Shown here piece after piece: positions 7,561 to 14,572 of a stretch of DNA of 37,596 nucleotides. The position numbers and the translations under genes were made by a program. Origin of the DNA: an uncultured Roseiflexaceae bacterium (lineage in GTDB: Bacteria; Chloroflexota; Chloroflexia; Chloroflexales; Roseiflexaceae); assembly GCA_937988885.1 (NCBI GenBank), contig CALKHR010000085.1:1-37596 (forward strand), written 5' to 3'. A model generated the notes under the pieces. The model was not told the DNA's origin. It did not search any database and was given only the letters and a program-made list of their open reading frames with translations. The stretch's first letter is position 1. The number at the start of each line of letters is the position of its first letter.

Positions 7561-8727
7561 ATGCGATACTCACACAAGCTCTCTTCCCTGATGGTTGGCC
7601 TTCTGATCGCATGTCTCCTTGCCGCCTGTAGTGCCTCCACACCAGCCACCGAAGCGCCGACCTCCGCACCCGCGCCAACCGCCGCCCCAGCGCCGACTAC
7701 TGCACCCGAACCAACCGCTGCCCCCGAGGCGACTGCCGCATCTGAGCCAACTGCTGCCCCCGAACCGACCGCCGAGCCAGCCGCAAGCGCTAACGGCGAT
7801 TGCGAAGCGGGTTTCCGCTATGTTGAGCACGAGGTTATCGTTGGTGGTTCGGCCTGTGTGCCCATCAACCCCGAGCGAATCATTGCGCTCGACATGGCGT
7901 CGGTTGAATTGTTGCTGATGATCGATCACCCGCCGGTGGGCACCGCCAACTGGTTGCTCGAAGAGTTGCCGCTGTTGCTGCCGCAATACGCCGAGACGCT
8001 CAGCAACATCCCTGGGCTGGGGTATCCCGCCGAACTTGAGAAGGTCGCATCGCTCAAACCAGACTTGATCCTGGCCGATGAAGCCAGCATCGATGTCGAG
8101 CTTGCAGCGCACATCGCGCCGATCGTGGTTGCCAGCCCACGCTTGTACGACAAATGGCAGAACGGTACGCAGTTGTGGAGCGAGGTGCTCGATCTGGGGG
8201 ATACCTACGCCAAGATGGAGGAGAACTACAATAGGCGCATTGCAGAGCTTCAAGCCGCACTTGGCAGCTCGGTCGATAGCACGGTCTCGATCATCTCCGC
8301 CACCACCTACGGCGTCTCGATGTGGTTGCCGAACACGCCTCCCGGCTCGATCCTCAGCGATGTTGGCCTCAAGCGACCGCAATCGCAGTCGTTCATTGGC
8401 GAAGAGGCAGTCGCTGAGTACGGCGCCGATCAGTATATCTCGCTCTCAATGGAGCGACTCGATTTGATCGATGCTGATGCGCTGTTCTACTTCACCTATG
8501 CCTCCACCGACCCAAGCACGGCTGAAAGTGAACTCAATTTTGTGAAAGATCTTGAGCAGCAGCCAGTTTGGCAATCGCTCAATGTGGTCAAGAACGGGCG
8601 GTCGTTCTTTGTGCCCGGCTACTGGTGGCGCTCGCAGACGTACCTGCTGGCTAACCTGGTGATCGACGATCTGTTCACGTATCTAACTGATACGAAAGCT
8701 ACCACGCCAGTGCTCAGCCTAGACTAG
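7561..8727 (+). CDS. Iron-siderophore-type ABC transporter substrate-binding lipoprotein
   Basis: The 388-residue product begins with a lipoprotein signal peptide ending LLAAC (lipidated C23). A Thr/Pro/Ala/Glu-rich spacer of repeated PTAAPEPTA units (about 30-80) follows, then a class III periplasmic binding fold (Peripla_BP_2, FecB/FhuD/BtuF type): NPERIIALDMASVELLLMI, VASLKPDLILADEA, and a late VKNGRSFFVPGYWW segment. Such proteins bind ferric siderophores, haem or cobalamin at the outer face of the membrane. No permease or ATPase is adjacent. ATG 7561 with AAAGG at 7551 is chosen over a start 13 codons upstream, because the lipoprotein signal begins here. The ligand cannot be read from sequence; iron-siderophore is the most common in the family. 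Confidence 0.85.
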   Translation: MRYSHKLSSLMVGLLIACLLAACSASTPATEAPTSAPAPTAAPAPTTAPEPTAAPEATAASEPTAAPEPTAEPAASANGDCEAGFRYVEHEVIVGGSACVPINPERIIALDMASVELLLMIDHPPVGTANWLLEELPLLLPQYAETLSNIPGLGYPAELEKVASLKPDLILADEASIDVELAAHIAPIVVASPRLYDKWQNGTQLWSEVLDLGDTYAKMEENYNRRIAELQAALGSSVDSTVSIISATTYGVSMWLPNTPPGSILSDVGLKRPQSQSFIGEEAVAEYGADQYISLSMERLDLIDADALFYFTYASTDPSTAESELNFVKDLEQQPVWQSLNVVKNGRSFFVPGYWWRSQTYLLANLVIDDLFTYLTDTKATTPVLSLD

Positions 8728-8752
8728 CCCTTCCCAAAACACTTCCTCCTCC

Positions 8753-8796
8753 GAAATCGTCGTTCTGCGCGAGTAGGACGACGATTTCTCTTTTCT
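8753..8796 (+). terminator. Rho-independent terminator after the binding lipoprotein
   Basis: Fourteen-base arms GAAATCGTCGTTCT / AGGACGACGATTTC (one G-T pair) around an 8-base loop, followed by TCTTTTCTCT. Confidence 0.85.
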
Positions 8797-8891
8797 CTAC
8801 ACAAACCTTTTGTCAGATTTGGTATGATGTTTGGGAGTGCTACGATTGAATTGGCGCACAATCTGCGCCTTGCGAATAACAAAGGCCGATC

Positions 8892-9785
8892 ATGACTTCA
8901 CAGCCTCACATCGCGCTGGTTACCGATACAAATAATCTGTCCCTGAGCCCGAGCGATGCAATGCTGCTCGAACCGCTGAAGCAGCGCGACATTCGCATAT
9001 CGATTGTGCCCTGGGAGACGCCGGATACCGATTGGCGCACCTTCGACTTGGTAATTCTGCGCTCGTGCTGGAACTACTACCACCATCTCGCGGCGTTCCG
9101 CAGTTGGATCGACCGTCTCGAAGCCGAGCGCGTGCGCCTGTACAATCCCGCTCCCGTGGTGCGCTGGAACCTGGATAAGCGCTACCTGCGCGAATTGGCC
9201 GAGGATGGCATGAACATCGTGCCGACGGTGTGGGCCGATAGCAGCGAGACGCGCACGCTCGCCGAGATCATCGCGCAGCAGGGTTGGCAACAGGTCGTCG
9301 TGAAGCCGCGCATCAGCGCCTCGGCACACGGCATCTTCCAGAGCAACCCGGACGATGCGCCCAAGCAGCAGGCCAAGTTCGTACAGATGCTGCAAACCAC
9401 TGGTGTGCTGATCCAACCGCAGATGCCGCAGATCGCGCAGGGCGAATGGTCGTTCATCTTCTTGAACGGACGGTACAGCCACACGGCTCGCAAACTTCCC
9501 GGCAACGGCACGATCTTTGTTCAAAAAGGGTACGGTGGCGTCGTCGAGCCTGGCGAGGCCGATCCGCACCTGCTTGCGCAAGGGAGCGCTGCGCTGCAAG
9601 CGGCCCTTGCGCGGCTGCAACTCGCCAGCGACCAACTGCTCTACGCCCGTATCGATGGGCTGGATGTTGATGGTATGTTGCTGCTGATGGAGGTTGAACT
9701 GATCGAGCCAGGTCTGTTCTTCGATGTGGTGCCGGGCAGCGCCGAGCGGTTTGCGGATGCGATTGTCGCTCAACTCGAATTGTAG
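8892..9785 (+). CDS. RimK/glutathione-synthetase-like ATP-grasp protein
   Basis: The 297-residue product resembles ATP-grasp carboxylate-amine ligases of the RimK/prokaryotic glutathione synthetase type. The N-terminal pre-ATP-grasp domain includes FDLVILRSCWNYY. The ATP-binding part shows a lysine strand VVVKPRISASAHGIF, the loop QPQMPQIAQGEWSFIFLNGRYSH and the metal-binding end LLLMEVELIEPGLFFD. The family joins an acyl phosphate to an amine; the actual substrate is unknown. It stands alone, with a terminator upstream and no partner gene. ATG 8892 follows AAAGG. A natural-product, peptide-capping or small thiol role is possible, but nothing nearby decides it. Confidence 0.75.
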   Translation: MTSQPHIALVTDTNNLSLSPSDAMLLEPLKQRDIRISIVPWETPDTDWRTFDLVILRSCWNYYHHLAAFRSWIDRLEAERVRLYNPAPVVRWNLDKRYLRELAEDGMNIVPTVWADSSETRTLAEIIAQQGWQQVVVKPRISASAHGIFQSNPDDAPKQQAKFVQMLQTTGVLIQPQMPQIAQGEWSFIFLNGRYSHTARKLPGNGTIFVQKGYGGVVEPGEADPHLLAQGSAALQAALARLQLASDQLLYARIDGLDVDGMLLLMEVELIEPGLFFDVVPGSAERFADAIVAQLEL

Positions 9786-9955
9786 CGCAAGGCTATAAAT
9801 GGCCTTAACAGTGGAACATCTGACGCCGATGATACGTCTTATTCTACGGGCGCCGCTCACGGTGCAGCTATTTGGTATGCTCAGTTTCGTGATCCGGCAA
9901 ACGGTATGGCGACATACGTTTAATGGGTGAAGGCTTCGGAAAAAGGGTTAGTAGC

Positions 9956-11926
9956 ATGCGCATCGACGATCCACAAGGCCATCGATTTGGCCGTTATGAA
10001 GCGGTCGAACTCCTTGGGCGCGGCGGGATGGCGGCGGTTTACCGCGCCCGCGATACAGTGCTGCGCCGCGACATCGCCCTGAAAGTGCTCTACCCACAAT
10101 ACGCCGATGATCCCATCCTGATCGACCGCTTCCGACGCGAGGCCGTATTGGCTGCCGGGCTCGAACATCCCAATATTGTGCCGATCTACGATGTTGGCGA
10201 CGCCGAAGGCACCGTCTACATCGCGATGCTGCTGCTCAGCGGGCGCTCGCTGGCCGATGAGTTGCGCCTACGCGGCCTGCTCACACTCGATGAGGTCGTG
10301 CCGATCATCGAGCAAATCGCCTCCGCCCTCGATTACGCGCATAGCCGCCATATCGTGCACCGCGACATTAAAGCTGGCAATATCCTGCTAGAAGAAGATC
10401 CACTCAATCTGCACCACGTGCCCCGCGCGATGCTCACCGACTTTGGGATCGCGAAATCGCTCGATGCCACGGGGTTGACGGGCACTGGTGTGCTGATCGG
10501 CACGCCCGACTACATGGCACCCGAGCAGATCCGCAGCGGTCAAACCGTCGATTACCGCGCCGATATCTACGCGCTTGGTGTGCTGATCTATCGCTGCCTC
10601 ACGGGGCAGTTGCCTTTCACGGGCACCACCGAACAGGTGTTGTTGGGCCACCTCTACGACGATTTCATCGATCCTTCGGTGTTGGTGCCGGAACTGCCAC
10701 GCGCGATCGATGCGGTTGTACACAAAGCGATGGCCCGCGATGCTCACCAACGCTACGCGAGCGCTGGTGAGCTCGCACGAGCGCTGCGCCAAGCCGCAGG
10801 GCTGGAGCCTGCCACGCCGCCACCCGCACGCCGTCGCGATATCGAAGGGCGCGCAGTCATCCCGCAGGTCGCTGCTGAACGCCTCGCAGCGCCAGAAGCC
10901 GCCACGCAACGGGGCGATGCGCGCCCCCCCAACGGACGCGCCGACGATATCCCAACCGTGGTAAACCAACGAGACGAAGTTCGTCCGCCGCGTCCGGTGC
11001 TCCCACCGCCACGGGCCGTGAATGCACGTATCGCAGCGCCGCGCCAAGATTCCAGCGGCCTAGTGGTGATCGGCGTGTTGTTGCTGATGGTGATTCTTGG
11101 CGGCGTGGTGTTCGGGCAGCGCTGGCTGCAAGCCCTGGTTCCCGACCAAGCGAGCGCCGTCCCAACGGTGCAGCAAGCACCGACCAGCGCGCCCACCGAG
11201 CAGCCTGTGGTGGTGCCTCCCACCGCCGAGCCGCCAACGCCAACCGCCGAGCCGACTGCCGAGCCGACCAGCGCGCCCACCGAGCAACCTGTGGTGGTGC
11301 CGACTCGTGCGCCCGCCACGCCGACCAGTGTGCCGCCAACGCCCACCGAGATCCCGCCGACGCCCACTGAAGAGCCGCCGACGCTGACGCCTACACAGGA
11401 GCCAAGCCCAACGCCCGAACCCAGCCCCACACCGTGCCCGATCGCACTGGTCGGTGGCTTTGGGAAGCTGTGGAACGAGAACGCCACGGTGCGCCAGCGC
11501 ATTGGCTGCCCGACCGCTATCGAGCAAGGCTTCGATACCGCTGAGCAAGGCTTTGAGAAGGGCAGCATGCTCTGGCAGGATCAGGCCACTAGACCGATCT
11601 ATGTCCTGCAAGGGCGCGATCAAGGCATCTGGCTGCGCTTCGAGGAGCATGTCCTGCGTAATCTGCCCACGGCCACCCCGAGTGCGTCACCACCCTGCGC
11701 GACGATGCCGATCAGCGGCTTTGGGCTGGTATGGAGCAACTTCGCCGATGTGCGGGAGGCGCTGGGTTGTCCCACTAATATTGAGGATGGGCCATTGGCG
11801 GGCGCGTTCCAGCCCTTCGAGCGCGGCGTGATGCTGTTCAGCCCAAAGGGAGTGGGGCGCGGCAAAACCATCTACGTGCTGTACCAGGACCGCACCTTCG
11901 TGCGGTATGATGATACCAATCCCTAG
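9956..11926 (+). CDS. Transmembrane Ser/Thr protein kinase with duplicated extracellular sensor repeat
   Basis: Residues about 14-275 are a complete Hanks kinase: GRGGMA glycine loop (21-26), K43 in IALKVL, HRDIKAGN catalytic loop with D137, DFG, and APEQIRSGQ. A disordered Pro/Ala/Arg region leads to one transmembrane helix (about 366-386). Outside the membrane is a Pro/Thr/Glu stalk with repeated SAPTEQPVVVP, and then two copies of a roughly 75-residue repeat with the pattern GFGxxW...VRxxxGCPTxIE...QxFExGxMLx. This is the PknB-like layout of cytoplasmic kinase, helix and external sensor, with the repeat in place of PASTA domains. The repeat likely binds a cell-surface ligand; which one is unknown. 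ATG 9956 is preferred over an ATG 11 codons upstream because AAAAGGG precedes it. Confidence 0.9.
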   Translation: MRIDDPQGHRFGRYEAVELLGRGGMAAVYRARDTVLRRDIALKVLYPQYADDPILIDRFRREAVLAAGLEHPNIVPIYDVGDAEGTVYIAMLLLSGRSLADELRLRGLLTLDEVVPIIEQIASALDYAHSRHIVHRDIKAGNILLEEDPLNLHHVPRAMLTDFGIAKSLDATGLTGTGVLIGTPDYMAPEQIRSGQTVDYRADIYALGVLIYRCLTGQLPFTGTTEQVLLGHLYDDFIDPSVLVPELPRAIDAVVHKAMARDAHQRYASAGELARALRQAAGLEPATPPPARRRDIEGRAVIPQVAAERLAAPEAATQRGDARPPNGRADDIPTVVNQRDEVRPPRPVLPPPRAVNARIAAPRQDSSGLVVIGVLLLMVILGGVVFGQRWLQALVPDQASAVPTVQQAPTSAPTEQPVVVPPTAEPPTPTAEPTAEPTSAPTEQPVVVPTRAPATPTSVPPTPTEIPPTPTEEPPTLTPTQEPSPTPEPSPTPCPIALVGGFGKLWNENATVRQRIGCPTAIEQGFDTAEQGFEKGSMLWQDQATRPIYVLQGRDQGIWLRFEEHVLRNLPTATPSASPPCATMPISGFGLVWSNFADVREALGCPTNIEDGPLAGAFQPFERGVMLFSPKGVGRGKTIYVLYQDRTFVRYDDTNP

Positions 11927-11961
11927 TGTTCGCTTACTAACACCATTTGAGAAACATCATT

Positions 11962-12267
11962 ATGTCGAGCTACTATGATGATGTGTACGCACAAGTGATG
12001 CGTATCCCACGGGGGCGCGTCTCGACCTACGGGCGCATCGCGGCGCTTACGCATGTACCTCGTGGCGCGCGCGGCGTGGGTTGGGCGCTCGCTGGCATGG
12101 GCGAAGAGCGGGCCAAATACGTGCCGTGGTGGCGGGTCGTCAACGCGGCGGGGCGCATCAGCAACCCCTACCATCCCGAATTGCAACGCGCGTTATTGGA
12201 AGAAGAGGGCGTAATTTTCGACGAGCAGGGCGTGATCGATCTCAAACGCTTTTTGTGGGAGGAGTGA
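11962..12267 (+). CDS. Alkyltransferase-like protein (MGMT DNA-binding domain, no catalytic Cys)
   Basis: The 101-residue product is the DNA-binding domain of O6-alkylguanine-DNA alkyltransferase: YAQVMRIPRGRVSTYGRIAAL carries the helix-turn-helix with the arginine-finger region, followed by ARGVGWALAG. At the active-site position, MGMT has PCHRV; here it is PWWRVVNAAG, so both the alkyl-accepting cysteine and the following histidine are tryptophan. Alkyltransferase-like proteins bind O6-alkylguanine lesions without repairing them and pass them to nucleotide excision repair; that role is inferred. ATG 11962 is preferred over the TTG five codons upstream. Confidence 0.85.
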   Translation: MSSYYDDVYAQVMRIPRGRVSTYGRIAALTHVPRGARGVGWALAGMGEERAKYVPWWRVVNAAGRISNPYHPELQRALLEEEGVIFDEQGVIDLKRFLWEE

Positions 12268-12281
12268 GCGCAGCGCTCACT
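12263..12281. repeat. Short inverted repeat over the stop codon of the alkyltransferase-like gene
   Basis: AGTGAGCGC / GCGCTCACT are perfect 9-bp arms separated by one base and include the TGA stop. A hairpin with a small loop is possible. There is no T-run, so it is a weak terminator at best. Confidence 0.4.
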
Positions 12282-12379
12282 GAACACACGGCACCTCGCT
12301 GTATAAAGCCGCAACACCATCGTACAACCTACCCAACTGCGGCATAAATCCACATTCTAATACATCGCTAACACTCAAC

Positions 12380-12400
12380 CTTGACAATAACGTTATCAAG
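12380..12400. promoter_or_regulatory. HAIR-like HspR operator upstream of dnaJ-hspR
   Basis: CTTGA-N11-TCAAG reproduces the outer arms and exact 21-bp span of the HAIR element (CTTGAGT-N7-ACTCAAG), the known operator of HspR; the innermost two bases of each arm differ. The centre ATAACGTTAT is itself palindromic. It covers the -35 box, so bound HspR would block RNA polymerase. The downstream operon encodes an HspR-like regulator, giving a simple autoregulatory loop. Confidence 0.75.
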
Positions 12401-12411
12401 GCTGCTATAAT
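12381..12411 (+). promoter_or_regulatory. Consensus-like promoter of dnaJ-hspR
   Basis: Perfect TTGACA (12381-12386) and perfect TATAAT (12406-12411), but with a long 19-base spacer. Perfect boxes with poor spacing fit a heat-shock promoter kept off by a repressor. The leader to dnaJ is about 118 bases. Confidence 0.65.
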
Positions 12412-12535
12412 TAAGTACAAAAGATGCCAATTGTGACTCTGGGCGTGCATCACACTCCCAGGGTTTTCAATGTTAGGCATACATATGCGCCACGACGCGC
12501 TTTTACGTGGCAACACATCAAGAGGAGCCGCATAC

Positions 12536-13438
12536 ATGCAGTATCAGGATTATTACCAGACATTGGGCGTCGATCGCAACGCCAGCGCCGAAGATATCAA
12601 AAAAGCATATCGTAGGCTTGCTCGCAAATACCATCCTGATATTAACCCAGGGAATGCCGAAGCCGAAAGCAAGTTTAAAGCGATCAACGAAGCGTATGAA
12701 GTGCTTTCCGACAAAGAAAAGCGCGAGAAGTACGATCACTTTGGTCGAAATTGGCAGCGTTACCAGCAGGCTGGAGGCAATGGCGGCTTCGATTGGGGCA
12801 TGGGTGGCAACCCGTTTGGTGGCGGTGGTACCGCCGATTTCTCGGATTTCTTCGAGTCGTTGTTCGGCGGTGGGCGCACCCGCACATCCACGGGTGGCTT
12901 CCGCATGGATGGACAGGACATCGACTATCAAACCGAGATTCTGCTTGAAGAAGCCTTCAAAGGCACCGAACGCACTATTCAGGTCTCCACCGGCAGCGGC
13001 CAACCGCGCACTATCACGGTGAAGATACCGCCGGGCGTCGATACCGGCTCGCGCGTGCGTGTCGCGGGCGAGGGCCACCCCGGCATTGGTGGCGGCAAAC
13101 GTGGTGATCTGTACTTAGAGATCAAGGTCACTGAGCATAAGCGCTTCGAGCGACGCGGCGACAACCTGTACGTCAAGGCGCCAACCGATCTGTACACTAT
13201 GTTGCTCGGCGGCGAAGTGCGCGTGCCCTTGTTAGACGGCAAGACCGTAACCTTGAATGTGCCAGCGGGCACACAGAACGGCAAGACGTTCCGCGTGAGT
13301 GGGCAGGGCATGCCGCGGCTTCGGGCCCCCAGCACCCGTGGCGATCTGTATGTCACGCTTGAGGCGGTGCTGCCAACGAGCCTGAGCAGCCGCGAACGCG
13401 AACTGGTTGAGGAATTGCGCAGTCTTCGCCAATCCTAA
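12536..13438 (+). CDS. DnaJ/CbpA-type Hsp40 co-chaperone (no zinc finger)
   Basis: The 300-residue product starts with a J domain (1-70) including the HPD motif in KYHPDINPG, which stimulates DnaK ATPase. A Gly/Phe-rich linker with FFESLFGGG follows, then the two C-terminal client-binding beta domains (VKIPPGVDTGSRVRVAGEG and NVPAGTQNGKTFRVSGQGMP). The CxxCxGxG zinc-finger repeats of classical DnaJ are absent, so it is a type II (CbpA-like) Hsp40. ATG 12536 has an AAGAGGAG Shine-Dalgarno eight bases upstream; earlier ATGs lie between promoter and this site. The gene forms an operon with hspR 49 bases downstream and is controlled by the HAIR-like operator. dnaK and grpE are not in the window. 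Confidence 0.92.
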   Translation: MQYQDYYQTLGVDRNASAEDIKKAYRRLARKYHPDINPGNAEAESKFKAINEAYEVLSDKEKREKYDHFGRNWQRYQQAGGNGGFDWGMGGNPFGGGGTADFSDFFESLFGGGRTRTSTGGFRMDGQDIDYQTEILLEEAFKGTERTIQVSTGSGQPRTITVKIPPGVDTGSRVRVAGEGHPGIGGGKRGDLYLEIKVTEHKRFERRGDNLYVKAPTDLYTMLLGGEVRVPLLDGKTVTLNVPAGTQNGKTFRVSGQGMPRLRAPSTRGDLYVTLEAVLPTSLSSRERELVEELRSLRQS

Positions 13439-13487
13439 CGAATTGTCGGCGGCTGATCCGTATCGACCGCCTAAGGATAGGTGAGCT

Positions 13488-13784
13488 ATGCAAGAAGCAC
13501 GTTACACCATAAAAGTCGCTGCCGAAATGTGTGGTCTCCACGAGCAGAGTCTGCGAATGTACGAGCGGCGCGGCTTGGTTCGCCCCAAGCGCAGTGCAGG
13601 CAATATTCGGCGCTACAGCGATGCCGATGTCGAACATATCCGCTTTATCAAGCGGTTGGTCGATGATTTAGGCGTGAATCTGGCGGGCGTCGAGGTGATC
13701 ATGCATATGCGCCAGCAATTGCTCGATAGCCAACGCGAATTGGCGCGATTGCGGCAAAAATATGGGGAACGAACAACGCCATAG
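13488..13784 (+). CDS. hspR: HspR-like MerR-family heat-shock repressor
   Basis: The 98-residue protein opens with the MerR winged helix: YTIKVAAEMCGLHEQSLRMYERRGLVRPKRS, then RRYSDADVEHIRFIKRL, and ends with a short coiled coil (RQQLLDSQRELARLRQKYG). It has no effector domain, as expected for HspR, whose DNA binding is controlled by DnaK. Its place directly after dnaJ and the HAIR-like operator upstream of the pair support this identity over other small MerR regulators. AGGTGAG precedes the ATG. The stop codon falls inside a large inverted repeat. Confidence 0.88.
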   Translation: MQEARYTIKVAAEMCGLHEQSLRMYERRGLVRPKRSAGNIRRYSDADVEHIRFIKRLVDDLGVNLAGVEVIMHMRQQLLDSQRELARLRQKYGERTTP

Positions 13785-13837
13785 CTTCTTTGTAGGGCTG
13801 CTTCGAGAAAACGGTGGAGCAGCCCTACAAAGCTATG
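13780..13837. repeat. Long inverted repeat spanning the hspR stop codon
   Basis: Left arm 13780-13802 and right arm 13818-13837 share CATAGCTT..TTGTAGGGCTGCT and its complement; the only difference over 20 paired bases is a 3-base bulge in the left arm. The loop is 15 bases. There is no T-run. It may be an mRNA-protecting 3' hairpin, a terminator of unusual type, or a palindromic mobile-type repeat. TATACT (13839-13844) directly after it could be the -10 box of the next gene. Confidence 0.8.
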
Positions 13838-13880
13838 GTATACTGAGGCGACTGATGCATGTGCTACACAAAGAGTGCTT

Positions 13881-14564
13881 ATGCAATCACTTCCCCGCCG
13901 TCGCCGTGTGTACCTGCTACGCCATGGCGAAGTTAGCTACTATTCCAATGGCCAATTTCACAAGAACGATTCCATCACTCTGAACGAGCAGGGGCGCGCC
14001 CAAGCCCAAGCTGCCGCTCAATGTTTGGCCGAAGCTCCATTCGACCGCGTGATCTGTTCGGATTTGCAGCGCACCTACGACACCGCCACAATCATCGTGG
14101 GCCAGCGCAACCTCCCGATCGAGGTCGATCCAGCCTTTCACGAGATCCGCGCAGGCCGCCTCGATCATCTCCCACCCGACCAACTCCAGCGCGCATTCAC
14201 CGAAGCACTCACCCGCCCGCTCGTCGCCGAGGATCGCTTCCTGATGGGCGAGACGTTCGGCGAACTACAGGCGCGCGTCCTGCCCGCCTACCACACGCTA
14301 CTCGCCGATCAGTCGTGGCGGCAACTGCTGCTGGTGGCGCACGGTGCCGTGAACCGCGTGATTCTGGGTGAAGTGCTGGGAAGCGGCCTCAGCCTGTTTG
14401 GGCATCTGGAGCAGGACCCCGGCTGCATCAACATCTTCGATGTCGATGAGCAGGGCTACGGCATCATCCGCATGCTCAACTTCACGCCCTACAACGCGAT
14501 CAAACAAGGCATCGAGCTCACGACGATGGAGCGCTCCTTCTTGGAGTTGACATCGCTCCGTTAG
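13881..14564 (+). CDS. Histidine phosphatase superfamily protein (phosphoglycerate-mutase-like)
   Basis: The 227-residue product has the branch 1 histidine phosphatase signature VYLLRHGEVSYY, in which the histidine is phosphorylated during catalysis. It also has the ICSDLQRTYDTA motif, the acid-containing HEIRAGRLDHLP segment and the second catalytic histidine in LLVAHGAVNR. Such enzymes remove phosphate from small molecules or act as phosphoglycerate mutases; cobalamin-pathway phosphatase CobC and general sugar-phosphate phosphatases are relatives. The substrate cannot be read here. ATG 13881, following AAAGAG, is preferred over the GTG two codons earlier. It converges on the glycosyltransferase with only eight bases between stops. 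Confidence 0.85.
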   Translation: MQSLPRRRRVYLLRHGEVSYYSNGQFHKNDSITLNEQGRAQAQAAAQCLAEAPFDRVICSDLQRTYDTATIIVGQRNLPIEVDPAFHEIRAGRLDHLPPDQLQRAFTEALTRPLVAEDRFLMGETFGELQARVLPAYHTLLADQSWRQLLLVAHGAVNRVILGEVLGSGLSLFGHLEQDPGCINIFDVDEQGYGIIRMLNFTPYNAIKQGIELTTMERSFLELTSLR

Positions 14565-14572
14565 CACTCCTA

